Made by a program: the position numbers and the translations under genes. A stretch of DNA of 64,000 nucleotides, from the NCBI GenBank assembly GCA_019009955.1, contig CM032233.1, forward strand, positions 124,454,501 to 124,518,500, in the 5' to 3' direction. Positions 43,691 through 55,434 of the stretch are shown one piece after another; the stretch's first letter is position 1; each line of letters starts with the position of its first letter. Below the pieces are notes generated by a model that saw only the letters and a program-made list of their open reading frames with translations, had not been told where the DNA came from and did no database searches. Source of the DNA: Riptortus pedestris. Its lineage: Eukaryota; Arthropoda; Insecta; Hemiptera; Alydidae.

Positions 43691-44529
43691 TCCGTGTGAG
43701 TGAAGAAGTACGCTACGGAGTAGCACGTAGTAGTAGGAAAGCCATCCATAGCCCAGGATAGGCAGAGGTGGAGGAGACTAGCAACGGCAGCTATAAGTCT
43801 CCAAAGTCTGTAAAGCCAACCGAAAAAAGTATGTATGTTAGTAATTATTTTTACTCACAAGTATTTGGTGACGATTAGTAGATTGGTGGAGACTGTATGT
43901 TGATGAATGGTGGGTAATGATGCTTTGGGTCCATATCGTGGATTCCCTCACCCCTATTTCTCCTCCTCCGTTCACTCATAGAAAAAGAATGAACTGTCCA
44001 GAACTAGCTTCCGGAAAAGATCAGGCCCTGATTGTTCAAGTACCAGAACTCCAAAAAGGTTCGAAAGCTTTTAATTCGCAGGAAATGCAGATAACTGGTG
44101 TATGAGGTTGAGGGGAAAGGCCGGTGTGAGGAAGGTGGGCATAGGTCAGAAGGTCAGGGCTGAGAGTTATCTAATAATTATAAGAACACGTCCCAGCCAG
44201 CTTGCCTCAGCATCCGGTTTCGTCTTTTCACTCCCAACAGTCTACTTTTTGATCGTTAATTTCTAATCACCGAGTTACGCCTAAATGTTCCCAGCACTAC
44301 CACGTTTTCTGCCTAAAAATATTTTGGCGTAAATCCATTGGGAAAATGGTAATGGAAAAGAAAAATGAATTTATTACATCGCAGGCGAGTTAATCCGTGT
44401 GTAAATTTAGAATGCTAATTACTACAGTGGCTGTAGCTGTGAGTTTATGGATAGAGTAAGAAGAAATCTCTAAGGGGGAAGGTGTAGTAGCAACTCTTCG
44501 GTAGATATGGGACTTGTACCCAGTTCCTA
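43691..44529. other. Intergenic DNA, no recognised gene
   Basis: Unique-looking. The segment near 44430-44525 (GCTGTGAGTTTATGG ... GGACTTGTACCCAGTTCCTA) recurs diverged at 45385-45500, on the other side of the next HINE. Confidence 0.5.
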
Positions 44530-44648
44530 TATGTAGATTTCCCTTAAGGGAAATCAGCTATTAAGGTCGTACTCATGACACGATTTTCGAAAAATTTCTT
44601 CAAATTTCCATCGATCCTACCCAGGAGATGACGAAAATGAGGTCCGTT

Positions 44649-44686
<38 letters not shown>

Positions 44687-45348
44687 CTGTTAACGCTCTA
44701 GCGGTTGGAATTTTTGTTTGATCGTTACGAAACTCGATATTTAACCGCTTTATGTAATGAGACAGATCAAGTTCGTTAATGGCTGAAATCGGACCAGAGG
44801 GAGGGGGGTTTAGAGGTGGGATTTTCGAAAATTCAAAATATCTCCGTTATTATGCATGTATAGAACCAATCTTATTGCAAACTAAATTTACTATAAATTT
44901 TGTGATATACATTTATTCTCTATCTTGAATATTAACCGAGATATTTGCATTTTTATGAAGCCTATGGGACATGTGGTGGAGGGGTATGTTCGGATTAGTT
45001 TGGCCGTTTCCGTTAACTGTTCGGCTCAGGTGGAAGCTTCTTCTAACCTTACCTGTCGTTTCTAACCTTATCTTACCTCCCTTACTTTGTGAGATTTATG
45101 CAAATACGTTCTGTTCATCCGCCCCCCCCTTTCTTTAGTTCTTGTACTACTAAAATTTGAGTCAGTAAAATATAAATTATTCTTACAATTCAGAAGCCGT
45201 TTTAGTTAGGAATTTATTTTAATTAACTGAAAAATTTCTCATTACCGTTTGTATTTAATCACGGTGGTTTTGTACTACCAGTATGCAGATTTCTCTATTG
45301 TAAAACTTCACGTGGGAAATCTGCTTAGTTTACGCAGTCCCTGACTTT
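44530..45348 (+). mobile_element. HINE-like element with both ends
   Basis: ATGTAGATTTCCCTTAAGGG start, (TA)n 44650-44683, box CGCTCTAGCGGTTGG, core, module with AAGCTTCTTCTAACCTTACC and CATCCGCCCCCCCC, CACGTGGGAAATCTGCTTAG, hairpin shortened (ACGCAGTCCCTGACTTTT). Confidence 0.8.
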
Positions 45349-46044
45349 TTTCTATACAGCCCATAGCAGTATAAACACCTCTAGCTGTGAGTTGATGTGT
45401 AGAGTGTGAGCTAGATGGAATATGAGCTGGAGCATAGAGGGAGATGTTAGGGGGAAGGAGTAGCAACAGTTACTCAGAAGGTGGACTTGTACCCAGTTCC
45501 TAAGCTAGAGCAGTATAAACTTCCCCCTAGTTGGCCTGTGAGGGGTTGTAGCCGATATTCCCCCAAAAGCAACATTGGGGTTGAAAGGGTTAAGATGGTA
45601 AACTGATATTCCTAATACCGTTACAATTTTAAATTAGAATATGAAAGAGGGGTAGGGAGGATGAAATGTAGGAGGGTTGAGAGCGGGAAGGGCCTGATCC
45701 TAAAGTGGATGTATTAACGATTACAGGTGAGGGCACCTCTTTCCGCTCCTTCATTATGTATAAATATCCTGAGAGGCATTGAGCCAAATTTAGGGCCTAT
45801 CCCCTAGCCCCTTCCACTAAATTTTTCTTCACCCCTCCCTCCATTATCTTATGCACCTTCCCCCATTCCACAATGATAAAGTTGAAAAATTCTTACTAAC
45901 ACTAACTTCGTCTACTTGTACATTTTTCGATGTTTTAAAAGGGAATACATTTTTTTTTTTTCATCAGATTATGAAGTAAATGAAATCTATAAACTGTCTC
46001 ATATGTATATGTCAGTGATCAAAAAACAGTTATCTGAAGAGTTA
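45349..46044. other. Intergenic DNA, no recognised gene
   Basis: Contains the diverged repeat of 44430-44525 and unremarkable sequence; T-run near 45948-45961. Confidence 0.45.
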
Positions 46045-46275
46045 AAGGAATATATGTGACATGAGTAGGAGTGAGGGTTTCCAGGAAGACCAAAACCTAA
46101 AAAAGCAAATATCGCGGCTAATAATCAAGATAGTGTAAAAAAAAAAACGTGCATAACAACATTTATAGAGCATTAAACTTGCAATAAAATTGATTCTATA
46201 CAAGTTTTTGACCAGCTGTCTAATAACAAAGACATTTCGAAAATTCCCCCCTCCCACCTGTCCGATTTCATCCGT
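46045..46275 (-). mobile_element. HINE-like core fragment
   Basis: ACATGAGTAGGAGTG, a degraded AACCGCGATATTTGC-type motif, a degraded core and TCCGATTTCATCCG. It ends where family C begins. Confidence 0.6.
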
Positions 46276-48390
46276 TTATATATAAAATTGTAACCTCTGT
46301 CTGTACATTGATTTTTTTCGCGAAATTTCAAGATAACTTTTCGTTTCACATGTCATAGACACCATAACTGCATATTGTTTCTTTGTTGTCTGTCTGTTTG
46401 TTTGTTTGTTTATTTGTTACATTTTCACCCATAAACGGCAGAACCGAATTTTATGAAACTTGGTATGTATATTACTATTAGCCCAACTTAGACTTTAGGC
46501 TATATTAATATTCTCTAAGACAAACAGGAGTGGGGGTTATTAGGGAGGCCTGAAATTAAAAATACACGTAACAAAAGTTATTTATTTTTTTATTTAGAGT
46601 AACTTTTCTTGTTTAAACTTTCGTCGTATACCGAAGTATAAATAAACGGAACTAAATAAAACTCGGAATGTGTATTAACACTAACACCTTCATTATAATA
46701 AGCCATACCAACATTTCCAGGGACAGGCAGGATTGGGGGTTGTAAGGAGACATGAAATTAAAAATAGCGATATTTCGTTTCCTATTGGTTTTCCGAAAAT
46801 ATGCAATTAACAAAAGTTTTTAACTTTGTTATTTAGAGTAACTTTTGTTATATTCACTTTTATTTTACAGCAAAGTATAAACGAGATGTACACCAAAAAC
46901 TAAAGCGGAGCCAACTATTTTATTGGGCACTAACGGTTGAACCGAATTTAACAAAACTCGGTATGTGAATTAGCATTAATGCATCCATGATTATAAGGTA
47001 TATTCAAATTTATAGGTTCAAACGGGAGTGGTGGTTATAAGGGAGGCCTGATATGAAAAATTGCGATATTCCGTTTCCCACGTAACATACGTTGTTATTG
47101 TGTCATTTAAAGTAGCTTTTGTTATATATACTTTTTTCGTATAGTGAAGTATAAACGAGTTATACTCTAAAACCTATAGCGGAAGTTATCAATTTTATTG
47201 GGCGCAAAAAACAACCGAATTAAACAAAACTCGGTATGTAAATTAGCATCCTCTCCTCCATGAAAATAAGCTATGTTATCATTTCTGTGGATGACACGGG
47301 GGGGGGGGGGGGTTATCCTGGACGCCTGTTATCTCATGCACACTACAGAAGGTTTTTATTTGTTGTTTAGAATAACTTTTGATATATCCACTTTTGTCGT
47401 TTAACAAATTATAAACGAGGTATTCACTAAAAGTAAGCGGGGTAACCAATTGTATTAGTATTAATTTATGTTTATTTGTTATAAGCGTAATAATGTTGTT
47501 TTTCGATTTATATGGTAGTTCTATGTATAATTCGTATTAGTGAGGTTATAAATCTCAAGCGGAAGGGAAAGTCGCACAGAGGCCCGCCCACACAGTTAAT
47601 TGTATTAACAGTTTGACTGCCCACAAAAATAAGTGAATTTGGTTGGAAGCCCATTACATTTTTCGTGATATTTGACTTGAAATATGTATAAATATTAAAA
47701 AAAAACAATGATATTTGTTGCAAATCTAATGTGGGGATTAAAAAGGGAGGGAAAAAAATTACGCCTTTGGGCGTGACGGGCACCTAGGAAGGAATTTCCA
47801 TCTTAGTTACCCATCACGCCCGAGAGCATTAGCAAAATTTTGAGCAGTAAAGTATTATTTATCGACGCCCGTGCGATACAACGCTCTCAGGCAGATGCCC
47901 GCGTCACACTAACTCGTCGAACGCGGTACGAACCGTTCCTGCTCTGAGGCGTGACGGGCATCCCCTCTTCGCCGCGCTTCATGCCTCGCCACGGAATCGG
48001 CAGCAAAACTGTTAACTTATTTCCTGTTAAATGCTGGCACTATTGGAATTTATTTTTACTTATAGCCGGCTATTTCTAAACTATGTGTGCTCGGAAGCAA
48101 CTATTTCTAAAATATGTGCATTATAGATACTATTTTCATTATAATAAATGCTATCCATGATAATGATTTGAATTAATCACGGTGCGTCAAACAGTAGAGA
48201 GGGATTGATTGGGAACTCATTTTCATTTACTCTTTTTAATTATATTTTCTAGCCTGTAAGTCCCCACAGTTACCTGTATAATAATAATTCGCCTAGTATA
48301 ATGGTACACATTGAAGCCTTGCTATAAAAATACCCTCAATATTCAGCCTTTAATGATTTCCCGAGCAAAGCCGGGTACCTTAGCTAGTAT
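46276..48390 (-). mobile_element. Family C repeat, long copy with internal tandem units
   Basis: Right terminus (minus-strand start) CTAGCTAAGGTACCCGGCTT at 48388; left terminus ATAAAATTGTAACCTCTGTC at 46280 matches the far end of 6665-7647. The left half has about four diverged units of 205-290 bp, each with AACCGAATT...AACTTGGTATG, GGAGTGGGGGTTAT..GGGAGGCCTG and TTTAGAGTAACTTTTGTTAT. A GC-rich island (47765-47995) repeats GCGTGACGGGCA twice and related inverted motifs. The frame 47508-47783 is not convincing. No protein domain found. Confidence 0.6.
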
Positions 48391-48400
48391 ATATGTGTGT

Positions 48401-48448
<48 letters not shown>
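48391..48448. repeat. (TA)n microsatellite
   Basis: TA tract of about 45 bp after TGTGTGTATACA, directly at the hairpin end of family C. No HINE sequence flanks its other side. Confidence 0.7.
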
Positions 48449-48450
<2 letters not shown>

Positions 48451-49079
48451 CACACCGCACCTCCGTGGCAAACTGTTTCAATATAATTTTACTTTGTTAG
48501 GTTGGAAATGAAGATGGATATTGTGTAAAGTGGTTAGCCACTTGTAAACTGGCCTCTCCCCTCCTCCTGCTCAGAGAATGGAATTATATTCTAATAGAAT
48601 GGCGTGCGATTTTAGCATTAACCCCTATTTTAGAACTATTTCCCCCATCATTTATTATTATGTAATCATAAAGGGGAAAGATTAATGCTTTTACCATCGA
48701 GCACCTTTTCAGAAATATTTTAAATCCTTTCTAACTCTACTCCAATTTCATTTATATTAATGTTCTGCTCTACAGAAAGTAGATAATATTTATCGATTTG
48801 TTACACCGAACATTTGCAGCTCATAACTGTTGTTTTATGTTCTCATTGTTTTATAAAATGTTTAAAATAATATCATACATCTATATAAATAAAACTCTAA
48901 AGTTTTTTCATGAAGTTAAATCTGCTTTAAGGGTTGATATATATTTATGTGCCGTGATTTAATATTATTAGTACTAATACAGTGAAATTTAAGTAACTAA
49001 TAGCTTTTCAACTCTAGTTTCTATTTATTAATTTTATAAAATACAATCTAGGATATTAAGTACTTGTATATATGATTAC
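48449..49079. other. Intergenic DNA, no recognised gene
   Basis: AT-rich. CTATATAAATAAAACTC near 48880 resembles the terminal block of family C; otherwise nothing. Confidence 0.4.
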
Positions 49080-49335
49080 AACAGTACTGCATTTTGGAAA
49101 GTCATTAAATCACTTAAACCAACAACTCTTAACGCGAATGATATTAATATGGACAAATGGTGCAAGTATTAAAAAAGAATTGTATGGCAGCTGATTCATT
49201 TTTGACGGCTACTAATTTTCAGTAGCCCACACATTTTTTGATTATTCAATTTTCTTAGAAGAACTCCAATACTGTAATAGGCAAAAATAAAAAGGCACCC
49301 GGAATTGACCAAATACTATATGAAATCTTTAATAA
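49080..49335 (+). pseudogene. LINE reverse transcriptase scrap
   Basis: Translation gives NSTAFWKVIKSLKPTTLNAN and MDKWCKY (about 49080-49170), the region that precedes the LINE RT domain. After a gap it gives KNKKAPGIDQILYEIF (about 49283-49330), the conserved KAPG-D start of RT. Both parts are separated by stops and a likely deletion. Confident as LINE, clade unknown. Confidence 0.65.
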
Positions 49336-49457
49336 AATAAAATTGTTGGCTCTCGCTTTAGTTTTTGGTAGATATCTCGTTTATAAAAAAAGTGAATGTA
49401 ACAAAAGTTACTCTAAATAATAATATAAACAGCTTCTGGCATGTGCATATTTGCCTA
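49336..49457 (+). mobile_element. Family C internal unit fragment
   Basis: GTGAATGTAACAAAAGTTAC and GTGCATATTTGCC match one internal unit of family C in the orientation of 6665-7647. Confidence 0.55.
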
Positions 49458-49867
49458 AATATTGTCTTCAAGAGAACTTCAGGATACTAGATACATGCAA
49501 ATAGGTTCTGATGAAGTATAGCCCAGTAAACAGTAAAATTCGAGTGATTGAGATAAAAATTATTCTGATTCATTATAAATTACAGTACAAGATGTAGTAA
49601 ATAGTTTTCAATAAAACTAATAAGTTATATTAGTTTTATATGTCGGTAATTCTTTTTCTTTCCAGTCTAGAATATTTCTGCTGACCTGTTTATTTGGAAT
49701 TCAGACATTTTCCGTTGTGGATATTATTAGAATGTAAATCGACTGAATCGTTTCTCATTACCGTTTGTATTTATTCACGGAGGTGTTACCAGTATGTAAA
49801 TTTATCCATTTTAAACTTTCACGTGTTAAATCTGCTTAGTTTACGCAGCCCCTGCGTGACGGATTTA
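49458..49867 (+). mobile_element. HINE-like 3' part, module b
   Basis: TGTCTTCAAGAGAACTTC through module b (TTTCTTTCCAGTC), TTTCTCATTACCGTTTGTA, CACGTGTTAAATCTGCTTAG, intact hairpin, GACGGATTT. Confidence 0.75.
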
Positions 49868-50627
49868 ATTATTCTTTGGCATATCTCTTACAAAGAGAAG
49901 CTTCGAATTACTTTATTCATAGGGATAAAGTATAATTAATTAATATTCAGTAAATGAAAGGTTTATTAGTATTATTAAGGGATGTAGATTTACTCGAATG
50001 TTCGCCAAGGCTGTCAGATAGGTATGGGATGGTGTAAACTTCATAAATTACACTTTATTTTGTCAATATTAGAGGATAGAGGGGATTGGTGACTGAAGAC
50101 GTGCCCTGTGAGCAGAGAGGAAGGGGCACAGGTAGTAGGGGCTCTCTGATTTCTCCTAAGGATGAGCATTCTACCACATGCTGAATCATAAAAGCGTTTC
50201 GCCCTTAGCTCACGTTCCCACCGACACTATACTACACTAGCGCACCACCACCCTCCCCCTTAATCTCTCTATCTCCCTCACTCATTCCCTCTAGGGCACA
50301 GTTTTTCTCTTCTTCTCCCGGCCCTCCCCTGCGAACTAGCTTCGCCATACCTCTCCAATCCCCATATTTACCCTGCAAATATTGCCACAGATTCAATGTC
50401 ATTCCTATAAGTGGTGAGCTGATCCATCAGACCCCTAAACCCCTCGACTAGTACCTACTTAACCTAAGTAGGATTCACCAATAACCCAACAACAGTCATC
50501 TATATCACTCGTACGTATAGGGGCAGAATTTATAGAAATGAAATTACCATTAATTCACATTACTAAACTCTACATGATTTGCGTTCTTTACTTCAACTCC
50601 TCACCACGAGTATAATCATTACACCTT
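49868..50627. other. Intergenic DNA, no recognised gene
   Basis: Unique-looking, with a more GC-rich, CCTCCC-containing part at 50200-50420. No convincing reading frame. Confidence 0.45.
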
Positions 50628-51237
50628 AAAGTCCGTCACGCAGGGGCTGAGTAAACTAAGCAGATTTCCCCCGTGAAGATTAATAGTAGATAAACCCAAG
50701 GTAGCGCCATTTGCGAATAGCCAATCAGAATGCAGCAAGCCTCTTCGTCACTGGGCGACAAGATTCGGGGCAGACTAGCCGAAATACGATCAATATAAGC
50801 AGTTTTCTGTTTAACTTGGCGAATAAAAAATTGTTAAAATGGTATATGTCTGTAAATGATACAAATTACTTTAGTTGAATATATTTTATTTCAAATAAAC
50901 CATGTACAAATTAGATTCCATTAAAAATAAATACATAATAGTTCCTTAAAATTTATATATGTTGGGATACATTTAAAAATCGTAATTTTTCTACGTAATT
51001 AGCACAATAAAAAGAAAAAAAATTACTATAATAAGATGAAATGCTCAAAACATGAAAACAGTAATGACTACTATTATACAAACAAATTAAAGTTAATAAA
51101 AATGAGACTAAACAAGTAATAAACAATGATATCCAGTTACCAGAATAAAAATGAGTAAATCATTTTAAACATCAGCAAGTTAATATAGGTACAAGATTTT
51201 TAAGGTTTATCATTGGCATATAGTCCTCCTTATTGTG

Positions 51238-51390
51238 AGGATTTCGGCTATCTGCTAGAGCCGTTGGAATTTTTGTTCTGCAAATTTTCGATAGAACTGC
51301 GTCCATCTTTATCTGACGAAGATGGACGCAGTTCTATCGAAAATTTGCAGAACAAAAATTCCATCCGCTGGAGCAGATAGCCGAAATCCT
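51238..51390. repeat. 153-bp near-perfect palindrome of Penelope-type tail sequence
   Basis: Arms of 72 bp (51238-51309 and 51319-51390) around TATCTGACG. The right arm reads AAGATGGACGCAG, AAAATTTGCAGAACAA and CCGCTGGAGCAGATAGCC, the same tail that follows the GIY-YIG gene at 9838-9920. It therefore looks like two tails joined head-to-head. Confidence 0.75.
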
Positions 51391-51597
51391 GACAATGACG
51401 ATACTTCCCAGCGATGCAGCCTCAAAAATAAAAAAATAGTCCTCCTTGTAATAAAAATATGCTTATGTTTAGTCACATGGAATCCTTGGTTCCAGTAGCA
51501 TTCTTATGAAGAGAATGGCACTGATGTTGGAGTGTATGCATTGAAACCGCACTGTCCCATAGAATAAATAACTGTGGAGGAAACATGTTATTAATGA

Positions 51598-51925
<328 letters not shown>

Positions 51926-52039
51926 ACACACACACTTCTACTTATCATCTTAATGTTTAGCAACCATGGGTGTGTGTGTATATATATAAATTTCACAACC
52001 TCAATAGCTTACCACCATAACTCATTAATGACGGAGCAT

Positions 52040-52887
52040 GGGCAATAAACTCCTATACTGCTCTATAGGAAACACTTCAAGAAAATTATTGTGTTTCTTA
52101 CATTTTAAATCTTACCTTTTCAAATGATATGCTCTTTTTGAAATAGAACGAAAAGTTAGAGCATTGGCAATATCCTCATTTGTCCATTCTTGTTTAGTAA
52201 GCACTGAATTTGAGCTTTGGATAATATTGAACGAAAAATTCTTTCCATTTCTTTTTTCACTGCATTTTTCTTCTTTTTGCATTAATTTTTAGCTGGTGAT
52301 TATCTGTTAGAAATTTTGTAACTCTTTTTTTTTTTAAGTAAAGTTATTACTTTCTAAATCTTTTACTTGGATCAGCAAGGACTGTAATTTGGATTCATAC
52401 TCAGAAACTTTATCCTTTAAGAGAATACATCCATTACAATAAACTTCTTCTGTATTACATGAATTATCACTTTTCATCTTTTTGGGAGAAATCTCTTTAA
52501 TGTGACACAGGGCACGTTTAGTTATTTCACGTTTTTTACTCCTACATTCTATAGATGTTTCACTTTTTGAGTCAGAAGTAGAGGTTAGGTGTTTGTTTAC
52601 TTACGGACGATACTGGTAAATTGAGATGCGGCACAGCTTCTTCTTTTAATTTCAATCTACTAGGAACATAGCCTAACAATTCTGCTTGTAAATTCCTTTC
52701 GTAATCACTATCGCTAAAATGTTCTGAACAACCCCGAGCAATATCACGATTAAATTTCAAATCTCGTCTACACAGGACTATCCACTGTTCCTTGATTTCT
52801 GGGTTTCGGGAACCAGTGATTAGATACAGACTTGCCGGATTTCCTAGAGTTGTTGGAACATGTTGCCACAGCACACTCACTCGGCAT
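52040..52887 (-). pseudogene. THAP-domain P-element-like transposase, N-terminal part, frameshifted
   Basis: It starts at an ATG at 52887: MPSECAVATCSNNSRKSGKS, then HWFP. One base is lost right after HWFPK; the next frame continues PEIKEQWIVLC, GCSEHFSDSDY and LKEEAVPHLNLP. This gives a C2CH zinc site (C5, C10, then C and H in GCSEH) with the THAP HWFPK/P and W positions, a sequence-specific DNA-binding domain. A further frame change (or a tiny intron at a GTAAGT) leads to SKKREITKRALCHIKEISPK, a cysteine pair, a short coiled region (LKDKVSEYESKLQSLLIQV), and then LTKQEWTNEDIANALTFRSI, SKRAYHL. That last block matches the helix-turn-helix-like segment before the catalytic domain in P/THAP9-type transposases. 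No catalytic part remains. Confidence 0.75.
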
Positions 52888-52933
52888 TTTGAAAAAAAAA
52901 ATCACTTATAACAATAGAAAATAAAAGAATTCA

Positions 52934-52934
<1 letters not shown>

Positions 52935-52971
<37 letters not shown>
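52935..52971. repeat. Poly(A) run of about 37 bp
   Basis: A homopolymer A run upstream (on the coding strand) of the THAP remnant; it is in the wrong place to be the remnant's own poly(A) tail. Confidence 0.85.
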
Positions 52972-52972
<1 letters not shown>

Positions 52973-53654
52973 GATGCTCACGATGTAAACAAAGCGGAAA
53001 GTCATGCGCCAAAGTCTCAAAAATTTACGATCTGCGAACCTGCCGAATGGCACCGCCCTGGATAAATCTACATACTGTTAACACAACCCCACCTTGAATA
53101 TTAAGTGAATAAATACAAACGGTAATGAGAACAAATGAGAACGGTCTCTCAAATGTAAACAAACAGGTCTGCCAACCTCTCCTATTTGACCGTTGTCTGC
53201 CAGTCTCCCGGAAAGAAATACAATTCTTGAAATATATGAGAATATAACATATTAATTTTATTGAAAAATATTTACTATATCTAGTACTGTAATTTATAAT
53301 GAATCAGAATAGTTTTATTCTCATCAATCGAATTTTACTAGTCCAAGAATTTAACACGGGGCGAGGGGGTCACAAGAACATATTTTCAACTAATAAAGGT
53401 CTTTGGGAAACAATATTTGGTATTTAAGCTTTGAATAATGTTTGTTATTATATAACAGAGTATTGTTTACGCAACACGAGTAGAAGTGGGGGTTTACTGA
53501 AGGCCGAAAAATGCAAATATCTCGGTTAATATTCAAGATAGAGAATAAATAATTATAATTTATTCTGTACATATTTTCGATCCGATTTATAGTAACAGAG
53601 ATATTTCGAATTTTCAAATTTCTCGAACTCTAACCCCCCCTCCCCCCCTGGTGA

Positions 53655-54285
53655 GTAGAAGGCAGAGGTGGGGGAAGGGGGCGGGGTTACTTAAGGCTGA
53701 AAAAAAAACAGTATGAATAACTGGCTGATTTGAGCTAAGAAAAAATGAATAGCACGACAATTGTATAGCGTCAATAGTCAATAGATCGGTCGTATAACGT
53801 CAAGATTCGACTCATAATAAGGGAGATATTTTCGAATTCCCCCCCTCCCTTAAACCCCCACTATTTCAGGTCCGAGCCACTAACAGTTAAATATCGAGTA
53901 TCATATGGATCAGGGAAACGTGTTCGAAAATAAACCCGTAAAATACTCATTAATAACGCCATCACGCGACGAATTTGCAATTATCTGGCATTATAAAGGT
54001 CTGTTGAAAACAATATTCGGTGTTTAAGCTTAGGATAAAGTAGTTCATGATATAACAACTTACTTTTAATATGACATGAGTAGGAGTGGGGGTTTACTCA
54101 AGGCTGACAATTAAAAAATCCAAATATATTGGTTAATATTCATGATAGAGAAACTATGAATGTATCTGATAACTTTCATATCGCGATTAAATTTGCAATA
54201 ACATTGTTCCTATACACGTTTTCGACCCGACATAACGAAGGTATTTCGAAATACCTCCCCTCTAAACCCAAAGTCCGATTTTGGG
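53655..54285 (-). mobile_element. Long-form HINE-like fragment
   Basis: Two degenerate core units (about 53810-53900 and 54170-54275) with GACATGAGTAGGAGTGGGG and AATATCGAGTATCATATGG, as in the long form at 11877-13377. No ends. Confidence 0.65.
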
Positions 54286-54414
54286 GCTCGGGTTGGCCGT
54301 GTGAGTTAGGGAGTTGGTCCTAATCTCCCATGGCAGACGGACTAATTAAATAAATTCCTTGGGCCCACCCTGGCTAGAAAAGGGTGGTAACCTGTAGATA
54401 ACCCTCCCCCAGAA

Positions 54415-55434
54415 ATGCCTGAACCCAATGAAGAGAATAACGAACAACAGAGGGAATCTAAACGTGTGAGTAAACAACGTAAAAGGAAGACACCTGTAGA
54501 GAAGAAACCTGCTCAGTCGAAAGCAAAAAAACAAAAGAGGTCCACTCATAAACAGGAATCGTCATCTGAATCAGCCGACGATATTAGCGATGTCGATGAT
54601 GATTTACCTATCATCAACGAATCAACATCATCTTACACTCGGTCTTTTTTAGATTTTTTTCAGACACGTAATCCTGAAAATGCAGGTCCGCATGCAGTAG
54701 ACGCCTATCATCATGTGGTTCAAGCGTTTCGGAGACTTCAGGAGGAGGCGACAACGGACAATGCCAAACGTCCTCTGATGAGACTGGTAAAAATAGTCCT
54801 GAAACTATGGAGGGAGGCATCGACGTCTGCGACTGGTGCAGACTCCGTATTTCATTGCATAATAAACACTTTCGGGGACGCATTGTCCACACGGTCCATA
54901 GGATCGGAAGAGCGTTGGACACAGTTAATAGGCTTCTTACGTCAGGTGTGTCAAAAAGCGACAGGTACTGTGTTGGGTCCTCCGGGCACATCTTCTGCTC
55001 CTTTCATCCCTGTGAATCAGCGGGAGGTACCTTCGACCACATGCACATCTTACACGACTGCAGCTGGTCCAACGGAACATGCAGATGTTCTGCAATTCGG
55101 AGGGTTGAAGCCATTCACACCAAGGTGGGCCGAAAAGTTTATGGCGGAGGCGATCTCCGAAAAGTCTTCATCAATATCCCCCACTATCTTTTACAAGCAC
55201 CACGACTCGGCTCCCGAGCAGGACTACCTAGTAAAATTGGATGTATTTCCTGTTCGCGAGATAGCTACACTGAAGAGGATGGATTGGTGGAAGGCTGCGA
55301 CCTTCCGATCCTTAGTGGGGGTGCGGTCCGAATCGGAACTTCATTCGAGAGTGCAGGGTCTCCTGGCCAGTCTACTAGCTCACGGAACAAGACAGGAAAA
55401 TGTAACAAAGTCCGTCTCGTCGAGAAGATCTTAG
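54415..55434 (+). CDS. Densovirus-like nonstructural ORF (NS2-position), endogenous
   Basis: 339 codons from an ATG. Residues 1-47 are strongly basic (KRVSKQRKRKTPVEKK), residues 48-66 form a serine/aspartate patch (SSSESADDISDVDDD), and the rest is mixed and mostly helical-looking, ending after SVSSRRS. I recognise no catalytic motif. It overlaps another long frame (54807-55586) for about 630 bp. Overlapping NS1 and NS2 frames are the rule in ambisense densoviruses, and the other frame carries an NS1-like motif, so this one fits an NS2-like product. The region is visibly less AT-rich than its neighbours, fitting foreign origin. No capsid genes or hairpin telomeres are seen. Alternative: a LINE ORF1-like or host-adapted protein. 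Confidence 0.5.
   Translation: MPEPNEENNEQQRESKRVSKQRKRKTPVEKKPAQSKAKKQKRSTHKQESSSESADDISDVDDDLPIINESTSSYTRSFLDFFQTRNPENAGPHAVDAYHHVVQAFRRLQEEATTDNAKRPLMRLVKIVLKLWREASTSATGADSVFHCIINTFGDALSTRSIGSEERWTQLIGFLRQVCQKATGTVLGPPGTSSAPFIPVNQREVPSTTCTSYTTAAGPTEHADVLQFGGLKPFTPRWAEKFMAEAISEKSSSISPTIFYKHHDSAPEQDYLVKLDVFPVREIATLKRMDWWKAATFRSLVGVRSESELHSRVQGLLASLLAHGTRQENVTKSVSSRRS

Noticed and set aside
54346..54991. Minus-strand frames opposite the densovirus-like region (54346-54549, 54614-54991)
   Set aside because: Shadows of the plus-strand frames; no motif of their own.
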